In this document: piece after piece, positions 55,679 to 64,000 of the stretch
Layout: every line of letters begins with the position of its first letter
How positions within the stretch are numbered: the first letter of the stretch is position 1
NCBI RefSeq assembly: GCF_002001045.1
Contig: NZ_MUNR01000011.1
Span: forward strand, 434,001-498,000
Length of the DNA stretch: 64,000 nt
From: Rhodanobacter sp. C01
GTDB lineage: Bacteria > Pseudomonadota > Gammaproteobacteria > Xanthomonadales > Rhodanobacteraceae
Direction of reading: 5' to 3'
The notes under the pieces: generated by a model
What the model saw: the letters and a program-made list of their open reading frames with translations, nothing else
Database searches by the model: none
Told to the model about the DNA's origin: nothing
Position numbers and translations under genes: made by a program

Positions 55679-56167
55679 ATGAAGAGACCTTTGCCTGATG
55701 TCAGCCAGTCCACACCCCGGCTGCTGTTGCGTGGCCTGGTTGTACTCGGAATGTGCTGGACCTTGCCAAACAGCCTGCTCGGGTTGCTGGCCGGGATCAT
55801 CGGCTGCGCATTCGGCGCGCGCATGCACTGGCAGGGGGCCGAGCTGGCTGTAGTGGTGCGCTGCTGGCCGTGGCCATGGGGAACAGGCGGTGCGCTGACG
55901 CTCGGCAATGTGATCCTGCATACGGGCGAGCGGCTGGATACGCTCTGCTTCACCTATGCGCATCGTGCCGGTTACGACGTCGAGCCACCAGTGTCGCTGG
56001 CCGATCATGAGCGCGCGCATGTGCATCAGTACATGCTGCTCGGGCCGTTGTTCCTGCCGCTGTACATGCTGTGCGGCGGCGTCAGTGTGCGCAATCCGTT
56101 TGAGCGTGCAGCGGATCGCTACGCGCAGAGTGGACGGGGCTGGTGGCCATGGACCAGCCACGAATGA
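55679..56167 (+). CDS. Hypothetical membrane protein with HExxH motif
   Basis: 162 residues (ATG 55673 also possible). An N-terminal pair of hydrophobic segments (16-50), then the motif SLADHERAHVHQYMLLGPLF, a His-Glu-x-x-His (HERAH) near residue 110, and a second hydrophobic segment (LLGPLFLPLYMLCGG). NPFERAADRYA may supply the third metal ligand (Glu). It resembles metal-dependent membrane peptidases, but the family is not recognised. Confidence 0.62.
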   Translation: MKRPLPDVSQSTPRLLLRGLVVLGMCWTLPNSLLGLLAGIIGCAFGARMHWQGAELAVVVRCWPWPWGTGGALTLGNVILHTGERLDTLCFTYAHRAGYDVEPPVSLADHERAHVHQYMLLGPLFLPLYMLCGGVSVRNPFERAADRYAQSGRGWWPWTSHE

Positions 56168-56211
56168 CTGCCTGATATCGTACTTGCACCGATCGCGACG
56201 AAGCTCCAATT

Positions 56212-56243
56212 GCAAAACGCCGCGGGTTGGCGCGGCGTTTTGC
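56212..56243. terminator. Bidirectional rho-independent terminator
   Basis: A 13-bp stem GCAAAACGCCGCG/CGCGGCGTTTTGC with a 6-nt loop, with A and T runs at the stem ends, lies between two convergent genes and can end both. Confidence 0.88.
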
Positions 56244-56266
56244 TGAAGGTGCCCGGACAAGTGCAG

Positions 56267-57037
56267 TCAGTTGCCGTTCTTGCTCTTGTCGTCAGGCGCC
56301 GGTCGGGTCTGCGGTTTGGGACGATTACCCTGCCCCTGCGGCGGACGATTGCCTTGTCCGGGTTGTGGGCGATTACCCTGTCCCGGTTGAGGACGATTGC
56401 CCTGGGCCGGTGGCGGCTTTTGTCCCTGGGCTGGGTTTCCGGTGCCCGGCCGCGACGGCGGCCTGTTGCCATTGCCCGGCTGCGGGCGAGGTGGCGGCTT
56501 GTTGCCATTGCCCGGTTGTGGGCGAGGTGGCGGCCTGTTGCCATTACCCGGCTGCGGGCGAGGTGGTGGCCTGTTCCCATGACCTGGCTGCGGCCGCGGC
56601 GGCGGGCGATGTATCGGCCGCGGTGGCGGACGACTGATGATCGGACGGCGGTACCAGTAATTGCGCTGCCGATAGAACGGACGATTGCTGTAGTAGTTGC
56701 CCCAGTAGGTACCGATCACGAAGCTCACGATCGGGATGCCGATGTTCGCGCCGTACTCCTGCACGATCACCGGTTGATTTTGATATTGGTACTGGATGTA
56801 CGTACCGGCTACCCAGCCGCGGGTGCCCATGGTGATCACATCGCACCACTCCCAACCCTCGGTGCAGCCCTGGATATTGACCGCGGTGCCGGCAGGAACC
56901 GTGGTGATGAGCGGATAGCTCGGATCAGGACCCGCGCGCAGATTGAGGTTGCCGGTGACGAAGCCATCCGCAGCTTGTGCCAAGGCAGGTACGGCCAGTG
57001 CGAGTGAAGCAAGAACAAGCCAGGCTAGACGTTTCAT
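56267..57037 (-). CDS. SH3 domain exported protein with Pro/Gly/Asn repeats
   Basis: 256 residues. A signal peptide (MKRLAWLVLASLALAVPALA), a bacterial SH3 domain at about 25-80 (VTGNLNLRAGPDPSYPLITTVPAGTAV), a YQNQPVIV spacer, then from residue 130 a 12-residue repeat RPPPRPQPGNGN about four times and 8-residue RPQPGQGN repeats. AGGAG lies 9 nt before ATG 57037. A second copy lies at 60165. It may bind peptidoglycan and extend from the surface. Confidence 0.88.
   Translation of the reverse strand: MKRLAWLVLASLALAVPALAQAADGFVTGNLNLRAGPDPSYPLITTVPAGTAVNIQGCTEGWEWCDVITMGTRGWVAGTYIQYQYQNQPVIVQEYGANIGIPIVSFVIGTYWGNYYSNRPFYRQRNYWYRRPIISRPPPRPIHRPPPRPQPGHGNRPPPRPQPGNGNRPPPRPQPGNGNKPPPRPQPGNGNRPPSRPGTGNPAQGQKPPPAQGNRPQPGQGNRPQPGQGNRPPQGQGNRPKPQTRPAPDDKSKNGN
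56320..56600. repeat. In-gene tandem repeats (36-bp and 24-bp units)
   Basis: 36-bp units start at 56465, 56501 and 56537 with a partial one at 56573, encoding NRPPPRPQPGNG. Shorter 24-bp units at about 56322-56395 encode NRPQPGQG. Unit copies are near-identical, so the number may vary between strains by slippage. Confidence 0.8.
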
Positions 57038-57150
57038 CGATGACATCTCCTGTGTTGCCGTCTGGCAACAAGCGTTCCCGGGTTCGCGTTCCATCAGGTG
57101 CTGAAAGGCCTGGCTACTCTGGACCGGTTGTGGTGGTGGCGCAAGCCTTG

Positions 57151-58457
57151 TCAGCCTGGCTGGGCCTTCTTGTGTGACCTGATGTGGATGCGCTGCCAGA
57201 CATGGATCGGCAATCCGGCGACCAGCAGCACCAGTCCCCACCACAGGGACTCCGTGCCGGTACCGACCAGCGCCCACAGGCTGTACAGCAAGGCGCCCGC
57301 GGCAACCAGCTTACGCCATCCATGCGCATGCGCCGAGGCATCGATGCGCCACCATGCCAGCACGCTGATCACATACGGCAGCAGGCAGGTCGCGGTGGAC
57401 AACAGGATCGAAAAGGTGAACAGCGCGACCAGGCTGCGACTGTAGTTGGCGGCAATCAGTGCGCTGGCCAGCACGCTGCTGAGCAGCAGGCCGAAACGTG
57501 GCGTGCCGTGATGATCCACTTGCGCGAACGCTGCAGGAAACACCCGATCCTGTGCTGCCGCCAGTGGTGTCTGCGCCTGCAGCAGCACCCAGCCGTTGAG
57601 TGCGCCGAAGCAGGAGACCGTGGCGACCACGCCGACGCCGACGCCGGCCAGCGGTCCCCATAATCGGCTTGCTGCCTCGGCCATCGGCGCCGCTGAATTG
57701 CGCAGCATGTCGATCGGCAACAGGCCGATCACCACGGTGCAGGCAAGCATGGTGGTGCTACCGGCAATCAGCATGCCGATCACGGTGGCGCGCGGCACCG
57801 TGCGTTCGGGATCGCGCACCACGCCGGTCGGAACCGTGGCCGATTCCAGCCCGAGCAGTGCCCACAGCGTCAATGCCGCCACGGCGGTGGTGACCTGGAG
57901 CAGAGGCTGGCCGCTGGGGTTGAACGGTCGATAGGCGTCGAGATGGACCCAGCCCAGCCCGACCACGCCGAACAGCAGCAGCGGCACCAGCTTGAGCACG
58001 GTGGCGACGAACTGCATGCGCGCGGCCTCGCGTATGCCGGCCAGGTTCACCACGGTGCAGAACCATAGCGCTCCCAGCGCACAGGCGGCACCACGCCATG
58101 GTGTCGCGGTGGCCTCCGGCCACACCGCGCCGAGACTGCCGGCAAATGCCACGGCGATCGCCGCGTTAGCCGTCCATACGCTGACCCAGTAGCTCCACGC
58201 CGCCACGAAACCGATGCCGTCGCCGAATGCCTTGCGCGCATAGCCATAACCGCCACCATGGTTACGCATCGCCTGCGCCAGCCATGCGTAGACGAGTGCC
58301 AGCAACAAGGCGCCGCCCAGGGTGAATGCCCAGCCGAGCACGCTTGCCGCACCATATGGCGCCAACGCGGCCGGCAGCAGGAACACGCCGGAGCCGATCA
58401 TGTTGCCAACCACCAGCGCGATCAGCGTCCACAGGCCGAGTACGCGAGTGTCGTGAC

Positions 58458-58461
<4 letters not shown>
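57151..58461 (-). CDS. APC family amino acid permease
   Basis: 436 residues with about 12 membrane helices. GLWTLIALVVGNMIGSGVFLLPAAL (the APC unwound helix 1 motif GSG), GGGYGYARKAFGDGIGFVAAWSYWVS and LWALLGLESATVPTGVVRDPERTVPRAT are marks of the basic amino acid/polyamine antiporter group. Substrate is unknown; an amine or amino acid is likely. The gene starts inside the stop of the Rieske oxygenase gene (4-nt overlap), so the pair is coupled. Confidence 0.9.
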
Positions 58462-59561
<1,100 letters not shown>

Positions 59562-59641
59562 GGCCACGCGCCGGTCGGATGCGATGCCACAGTATTGACC
59601 GCCGGGCGTGCCGCGGAAAGGGCTTCGCTGGCGGGCGGCTG

Positions 59642-60067
59642 CTAGTGCACGCTCACCAGTTCGATATCGAAGACCAGCGAGGCATTCGGTGGCACCACCT
59701 TGCCGACACTGCGTCCGCCGTAGCCGAGCTTCGGCGGGATCAGCAAGGTGCGCTTGCCGCCTGCGCGCATGCCCTTGATGCCGCGTTCCCAGCCAGGAAT
59801 GACCTTGCCCTCGCCCAGAGTGAAAGTGATGGTCTGGCCGTGGTCGTAGGAGCTGTCGATTTTCGCGCCATGGTGATCCTTCGCGTTTTCGTCGTACAGC
59901 CAGCCGGTGTAATTGAGCTCAACTTGTGCGTCGTTGCGGGCGATTGCGCCGGTACCTACCTGTCGGTCGATCACGACAAGCCCGGAGGGTCCATCGGCGG
60001 CGCTGACAGGGAGTACTGCAATGGCGGTCAGCAGCATGCTGGCGGTCAACAACCATGATCGGTGCAT
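59642..60067 (-). CDS. FKBP-type peptidyl-prolyl cis-trans isomerase, exported
   Basis: 141 residues. A signal peptide (MHRSWLLTASMLLTAIAVLPVSAA), then a complete FKBP domain: VELNYTGWLYDENAKD, FTLGEGKVIPGWERGIKGMRAGGKRTLLIPPKLGYG, and ASLVFDIELVSV. It likely assists folding in the periplasm. Three more in-frame upstream starts are not needed; this one gives the signal peptide. Confidence 0.94.
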   Translation of the reverse strand: MHRSWLLTASMLLTAIAVLPVSAADGPSGLVVIDRQVGTGAIARNDAQVELNYTGWLYDENAKDHHGAKIDSSYDHGQTITFTLGEGKVIPGWERGIKGMRAGGKRTLLIPPKLGYGGRSVGKVVPPNASLVFDIELVSVH

Positions 60068-60109
60068 GCGGGGATTTCCGGTGACAGGCAAGCCGCCAGT
60101 GTAAAACGA

Positions 60110-60142
60110 CGCGGCGGGATGAACAGGGTTCACCCCGCCGCG
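60110..60142 (-). terminator. Rho-independent terminator of the 60165 gene
   Basis: A long hairpin CGCGGCGGG/CCCGCCGCG with an inner TGAAC/GTTCA extension, followed on the minus strand by TCGTTTTAC, lies about 22 nt past the stop. Confidence 0.78.
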
Positions 60143-60164
60143 CCATCATCGCGTGATCCGGCGA

Positions 60165-60908
60165 TCAGTGATTGTCGTGATCGTCCTTGTGCTCGGCTGG
60201 CTTGGCGTTGCCATTGGCTGGCCGCGCCGGCTGGCCATGGGCGGGAGCAGCCGGACGGTTTCCATTGAATTGCGGCCGGCCGTTCTGGGCCGGCTGGGCA
60301 TAGTTGGCTGCTGGCGCACGATTGCCGTACTCCTGCGGTCGGCCATGCTCAACCGGTTGAACCGGACGTGCCGGTCCGACAGCCTCCGGGTGACCCGGCT
60401 GTGAGCCATGGTACTGCCGGTTGTCCGGGCCGCCGCCACGGATCGGTCCACGGTAAAACTCGTGCCGCGGCGGCGGTGGTCGGCTCATGATGGGGCGGCG
60501 GTACCATTGCTCGCGTTCGCCATAGAACGGCCGCCCGCGGTAGTAATTGTCCCAGTACAGGCCAATCGAAAAGGCGACGATGGGAACGCCGATCTCTGCG
60601 CCATAGTCGGACAACAGCACCGGCTGATCCTGGTACTCGTACTGGATGAAGTTGCCGGCGATCCAGCCACGATTGCCGTCGTTGGCGTTGATCACGTCAC
60701 ACCATTCCCAGCCCGAGGTGCAGCCTTGCACGCTGACTCCCGTGCCTGCAGGAAGCTGGTCGACGAGCGGGTAGCTCGGATCAGGGCCTGCGCGCAAGTT
60801 GACGTTGCCGGTGACATAGCCGTCCTGCGCGTATGCCAGTGCGGAGAAGGCCAGTGAAAGTGACGCCACAGACAGTGATGCAAGGGCAAAACGGGTGAGG
60901 CGTTTCAT
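60165..60908 (-). CDS. SH3 domain exported protein, paralogue of the 56267 gene
   Basis: 247 residues. A signal peptide (to about residue 27, SALAYAQ), a bacterial SH3 domain with VNLRAGPDPSYPLVDQLPAGTGV nearly identical to the paralogue, the linker YQDQPVLLSDYGAEIGVPIV, then a Pro/Gly/Asn/Gln-rich tail and an acidic-His end (EHKDDHDNH). The tail here is not built of regular repeats. Start ATG 60908. Confidence 0.88.
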   Translation of the reverse strand: MKRLTRFALASLSVASLSLAFSALAYAQDGYVTGNVNLRAGPDPSYPLVDQLPAGTGVSVQGCTSGWEWCDVINANDGNRGWIAGNFIQYEYQDQPVLLSDYGAEIGVPIVAFSIGLYWDNYYRGRPFYGEREQWYRRPIMSRPPPPRHEFYRGPIRGGGPDNRQYHGSQPGHPEAVGPARPVQPVEHGRPQEYGNRAPAANYAQPAQNGRPQFNGNRPAAPAHGQPARPANGNAKPAEHKDDHDNH

Positions 60909-61029
60909 GCGGACGATCTCCGACGGGTGGGTGTCGGCGACAGTATATGCGCGCGCGAGCACGGCGATATCCGGAGCCATCCATGTCCGGGTTATGTCCG
61001 GTACATGCCCGATATATCGCCGGTACAGC

Positions 61030-61632
61030 TCAGCTTGTCGTCCGCGCCACGAAGCGCAACGCCACCGAGTTCATGCAGTAGCGCAGGCCGGTCGGTTGCG
61101 GGCCATCGTCGAAGACATGACCGAGGTGGCTGTCGCATCCGGCACAGCTGATCGCGGTGCGATCCATGCCGAAGCTGTCGTCCCGGTGCTGGATCAGATT
61201 GCGCGCGGCAATGGGTTGCCAGAAGCTGGGCCAGCCGGTGCCGGAATCGAATTCGGTGGCTGCGTCGTACAACGCGGTGGCGCAGGCGGCGCAGCGGAAC
61301 AGGCCGGCATGGGCAGGCTTCTCATGGTCGCCGCTGAAGGCCCGTTCGGTACCATCGCGGCGCATCACGTCGAACGCTGCCGGCGACAGCCGCTGCCGCC
61401 ACTGCGCATCGGTCAGCACCAGCTTCGGGACCTGGCGTGGGCCGAGGTCGCGGCCGTTGTCGGCAAAGATTTCCAGCAGCACGCTGCCGGGCTTGCCGAC
61501 CGGCGTGTTGTCGGCGGCGAACAGGCGTGGCATGACCAGCCCCCCACCAGCCACCAGCAGCGCGCCGCCCGAGAGTGCAGCGCGCAGGAAGCGGCGGCGA
61601 TCCATCGCAAGGGTTTCATCGATGCGTGACAT
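61030..61632 (-). CDS. msrB: Peptide-methionine (R)-S-oxide reductase, Tat-exported
   Basis: 200 residues. A twin-arginine signal (MDRRRFLRAALSGGALLVAGG) precedes the MsrB domain: zinc CxxC pairs in CAAC and CAGC, EFDSGTGWPSFWQP, and the catalytic cysteine in LRYCMNSVAL near the C-terminus. It reduces methionine-R-sulfoxide in periplasmic proteins. 113 bp downstream of dipZ on the same strand, separated by an inverted repeat pair. Confidence 0.95.
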   Translation of the reverse strand: MSRIDETLAMDRRRFLRAALSGGALLVAGGGLVMPRLFAADNTPVGKPGSVLLEIFADNGRDLGPRQVPKLVLTDAQWRQRLSPAAFDVMRRDGTERAFSGDHEKPAHAGLFRCAACATALYDAATEFDSGTGWPSFWQPIAARNLIQHRDDSFGMDRTAISCAGCDSHLGHVFDDGPQPTGLRYCMNSVALRFVARTTS

Positions 61633-61656
61633 GGCAACCTCCGTGATTGTGTTTCT

Positions 61657-61728
61657 GTAGGAGCGACTTCAGTCGCGATGCTTTATGCGCCATTCGAGAA
61701 GAGCGATCGCGACTGAAGTCGCTCCTGC
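61657..61728. repeat. REP-like inverted pair (GTAGGAGCGACTTCAGTCGCGA type)
   Basis: AGGAGCGACTTCAGTCGCGA and its exact 21-bp reverse complement (61659-61679 and 61705-61725) enclose about 25 nt. The GTAGGAGCG head is the signature of repetitive extragenic palindromes widespread in Xanthomonadales and Pseudomonas. It sits between msrB and dipZ. It may act as a mRNA-stability or attenuation element. Confidence 0.85.
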
Positions 61729-61745
61729 AAGAGCCGGGTTTCGAA

Positions 61746-63467
61746 TCAGCCGAACGTGAAGGCGTACGCCTGCACACCAGGGTCAAGGAAGGTGATCTCG
61801 AACAGCCGCTCACCGCTGCCGCTGGCCTGGCGCACCAACTGGTACAGGCGCTGTGCGCTGACCGTGCCGTTGCCGTCGGCATCGGTATCCATGCCGTGAT
61901 CGGCACCGGGTACCTTGCCGTCGATGGTGACGCGGAAGCGGACTGGCTTGCCGTCGTTGGCGGGGCCGAGCACCAGGTGCAGATCGCGGCCGCGGAAACG
62001 GTAGACGATGGCGCCACCGGCCTGGTCGAGCTGGGCGCTTTCGCCGTGCACGTTCCAGTGGCCGTCCAGCGACCAGTGGTCCGCGGCGAGCGAGTCGGGC
62101 GCGCGGTAATCCGCGGCATCGTCATGCGCCACCCGGCCACCGACGAAGTTCTGCGCACGGGCATAGCCGACGTAGGTTTCCGGCGAGCGGGTGGGATCGT
62201 TCGAGGCGGCGGCCTCGACGCCATGATGGTCGTCGCTGACGTAACCGCCGGGTAGATCCTTCTGGCCCGCCGCGGTCAGCAACTGGCGAATCACATCCTC
62301 GCTTTCCTGGTAGCCGCCTTCGCCGAAGTGGTGATGGCGGATCTGTCCCTGCGCATCGATGAAGTAATGCGCGGGCCAGTACTCGTTGTGGAAGCCCTGC
62401 CAGATCGCGTAGTCGTTATCCAGCGCGACCGGGTAATCGACGCTCAAGTCTTTCACCGCCTTGGTCACGTTGGCCGGATCCTTCTCGAACGCGAACTCCG
62501 GCGCATGCACGCCGATCACCACCAGGCCGTGATCCTTGTACTTGTCGGCCCAGCCGCGCACATACGGCAGCGAGCGGATGCAGTTGATGCAGGAGTAGGT
62601 CCAGAAGTCGACCAGCACCACCTTGCCGCGCAGTGACTCGGTGGTCAGCGGCGGGCTATTTAGCCATTGCGTGGCGCCGGCCAGCGACGGCATGTCGCCT
62701 TCCACCGGCAGCGGTGCGCCGGCTTTCAACACGGGTTCGGGCGCCGGTGCCGGGCGCACCGCGTTGATCAGCTTCTGCTCGATGCCGCCGGTGCTGGCCA
62801 GCGAGACGCGGGTGAGCAGGCCGGTATCCAGCCCCAGCGCGATCGCGGCGACGCCGCACAGCACCAAGACGCCGAGTGCACGGCGGACCCATTCGCCGGC
62901 GCCGAGCGAGCGCTTCATCAAGCCGAAGACCTTGCCGCCGATCAGGAGTGCCAGGCCGAGCGAGGTCGCCGCGCCCCCGGCATAGGTGAGCAGCAGCAAG
63001 GTGGTCTGCACGCTGGCGCCGTTCAACGCCGCGCCAGTCAACAGCAGACCGAGGATCGGCCCCGCGCATGGTGCCCATAGCAAGCCGGTGGCCACGCCGA
63101 GACCGGCGGCGCCCCAGATCGAGTCGCCATCGCCGGCCGAGCGCTGCGACAGCCGGTTGCCCAGAGCCACGAACGGGCGGCTGATCCACTCGGCCAGATG
63201 AGTTGACAACAGGGTCAGGCCGAGGAAGGCCAGCACCACCATCGCCACGTAGCGACCGTACTGGTTCGCATGCACCGCCCAGCCACCACCGAGGGCAGCC
63301 AGCGTGGCCACCGCAGAGAACGTGATCGCCATGCCCAGCAGCATCGGCAGCCCGTTGCGCATGAACGGCCGGTCGGAGCGGGCGAACACGAATGGCAGCA
63401 CCGGCAGGATGCATGGGCTGAGGATGGTCAGTACGCCGCCGAGGTAGGCGAGGATCAACACGAGCAT
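61746..63467 (-). CDS. dipZ: Cytochrome c biogenesis/thiol protein DipZ (CcdA-thioredoxin fusion)
   Basis: 573 residues. An N-terminal CcdA/DsbD-beta-type membrane domain (about 1-220, LSPCILPVLPFVF and WAPCAGPILGLLLTG carry the paired Cys), then a thioredoxin-like domain (CINC at Cys293-Cys296 in FWTYSCINCIRSLPYV), and a C-terminal carbohydrate-binding-like domain (about 430-573) typical of DipZ. It passes electrons from cytoplasmic thioredoxin to periplasmic thiols such as MsrB. ATG 63467 is 32 nt after the -10 element CGAAT of a putative ECF promoter. Confidence 0.95.
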   Translation of the reverse strand: MLVLILAYLGGVLTILSPCILPVLPFVFARSDRPFMRNGLPMLLGMAITFSAVATLAALGGGWAVHANQYGRYVAMVVLAFLGLTLLSTHLAEWISRPFVALGNRLSQRSAGDGDSIWGAAGLGVATGLLWAPCAGPILGLLLTGAALNGASVQTTLLLLTYAGGAATSLGLALLIGGKVFGLMKRSLGAGEWVRRALGVLVLCGVAAIALGLDTGLLTRVSLASTGGIEQKLINAVRPAPAPEPVLKAGAPLPVEGDMPSLAGATQWLNSPPLTTESLRGKVVLVDFWTYSCINCIRSLPYVRGWADKYKDHGLVVIGVHAPEFAFEKDPANVTKAVKDLSVDYPVALDNDYAIWQGFHNEYWPAHYFIDAQGQIRHHHFGEGGYQESEDVIRQLLTAAGQKDLPGGYVSDDHHGVEAAASNDPTRSPETYVGYARAQNFVGGRVAHDDAADYRAPDSLAADHWSLDGHWNVHGESAQLDQAGGAIVYRFRGRDLHLVLGPANDGKPVRFRVTIDGKVPGADHGMDTDADGNGTVSAQRLYQLVRQASGSGERLFEITFLDPGVQAYAFTFG

Positions 63468-63498
63468 GGAAGCGTCATCCGTGGGAGGTTGTCTGGTT

Positions 63499-63525
63499 AT
63501 TCGCCGGCAGGCTCGCGGCGGTTAC
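63499..63525 (-). promoter_or_regulatory. Putative ECF sigma promoter of dipZ-msrB
   Basis: On the minus strand GTAACC (63525-63520), a 16-nt spacer, and CGAAT (63503-63499). This matches the GTAACC-N16-CGAAT type promoter that I recall for SigF of Caulobacter, an ECF sigma linked to methionine sulfoxide reductase control. The start would be about 20-25 nt upstream of the dipZ ATG. Confidence 0.7.
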
Positions 63526-63538
63526 CTGCAGGTACGAG

Positions 63539-63565
63539 GTAACGCCGGCCGCAGATGCAGCGAAG
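63539..63565 (+). promoter_or_regulatory. Putative ECF sigma promoter of the sigma gene
   Basis: GTAACG (63539-63544), a 16-nt spacer, and CGAAG (63561-63565) mirror the divergent dipZ motif with two mismatches. It would make the sigma gene autoregulated, with an approximately 85-nt leader. Confidence 0.62.
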
Positions 63566-63655
63566 ACCCGATAGACGTTCCGTCGTGGACCGAGCATGTC
63601 GCAAACCTTGACCGCCACCGGCTTCATGGGTCTAGATAGTGGACTTTCCCGTGGG

Positions 63656-64000
63656 ATGAGTCTCGTCCGGACCGTGCCAGTCGAATCCGCCGCCGCCAGC
63701 ATCAGCGAAACGCCCGACCAGCGTCGGGCGGCGTGGATGGCTGCCGCGCAGGCGGGCGATCGGCGTGCCTACGAGAAGCTGCTGGCCGATTCGGTGGCCT
63801 TGATCCGTGCAGCAGCACGCCGGCAGGGTGTGGCGCAGGATCATCTGGATGACGTGGTGCAGGAAACCCTGATCACCGTGCATCGCGTACGTCACACCTA
63901 TGATCCAACCCGCTCCTATGATGCGTGGCTCACCGCGATCGCCAACCGCCGGGCGATCGACGCATTGCGCAGTCGCGGTCGTCGCGACAGTCGCGAGTTG
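63656..64000 (+). CDS. ECF-family RNA polymerase sigma factor (partial, runs off window)
   Basis: 115 codons from ATG 63656 to the window end with no stop. Region 2 of sigma-70 is clear: DRRAYEKLLADSVALIRAAA, the -10-binding VVQETLITVHRVRHTYDP, and AWLTAIANRRAIDALR, followed by the region 2/4 linker. The 25-residue N-terminal leader is low in structure. Regions 4 and any anti-sigma partner lie beyond the window. It is divergent from dipZ-msrB across 188 bp, with the motifs described at 63499 and 63539. Confidence 0.9.
   Translation, partial: MSLVRTVPVESAAASISETPDQRRAAWMAAAQAGDRRAYEKLLADSVALIRAAARRQGVAQDHLDDVVQETLITVHRVRHTYDPTRSYDAWLTAIANRRAIDALRSRGRRDSREL

Noticed and set aside
63475..63627. 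A 50-codon minus-strand reading frame ending 8 nt before dipZ
   Set aside because: Both putative ECF promoters lie inside it, and its codon use and composition look non-coding, so it is most likely untranslated.

Overview
The window is 64 kb of ordinary, gene-dense, GC-rich (roughly 65 %) bacterial chromosome. Fused rlmKL, minCDE, bpt, dapD/dapE, parC, an FMN-binding glutamate synthase-like protein and a GTAGGAGCG-type inverted-repeat pair point to a gammaproteobacterium of the order Xanthomonadales (Lysobacterales), most likely Rhodanobacteraceae (Rhodanobacter/Dyella-like). The genus is an inference from gene content. I saw no prophage, IS element, CRISPR array or broken gene. No gap between genes exceeds about 300 bases.

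Layout. 1-9.4 kb: ppnN, tRNA-Asn, a lone FimT pseudopilin, uvrB, tRNA-Val, then the lysine/diaminopimelate genes dapD-yffB and dapE, with two membrane-protein genes between them. 9.5-19 kb: a methyltransferase, a penicillin acylase-like Ntn hydrolase overlapping a lipoprotein phosphodiester glycosidase, a NUDIX hydrolase, a two-part lipoate ligase and parC. 19-22 kb (minus strand): a fluoride riboswitch followed by crcB, a DUF190 gene, a cyclopropane fatty acid synthase and a TraB/GumN protein. 22-32.8 kb: a Bcr/CflA-type exporter, a DUF2235 hydrolase, DNA glycosylase, ChaB, a GNAT-minCDE operon, a two-component system and an SRPBCC membrane protein.

33-39 kb: a Gld-like ABC operon, then copper and cytochrome oxidase assembly genes (ctaG facing PCu(A)C and SCO1). 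39.5-42 kb: a five-gene minus-strand run coding for SPFH, ribbon-helix-helix, DUF4177, DUF3887 and CPBP protease proteins. 42-50.6 kb: purT, glutamate synthase-like, bpt, tesB, amidase, a small hydrolase and rlmKL. 51-53.5 kb: ergothioneine genes egtB-egtD. 53.5-61 kb: an S10-like peptidase, thioredoxin 2, two paralogous SH3 proteins, an amino acid permease overlapping a Rieske oxygenase, and an FKBP isomerase. 61-64 kb: msrB and dipZ, divergent from an ECF sigma factor that runs off the window.

The most notable signals are regulatory. The 188-bp gap between the ECF sigma gene and dipZ-msrB carries two divergent motifs with the same architecture, GTAACC-N16-CGAAT toward dipZ and GTAACG-N16-CGAAG toward the sigma gene. 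This suggests a self-regulating methionine-oxidation or thiol-stress module. The second is the fluoride riboswitch whose downstream genes include a membrane-lipid cyclopropane synthase. The third is the SPFH/RHH/CPBP operon, whose upstream region is unusually AT-rich and carries three AGATAT repeats.
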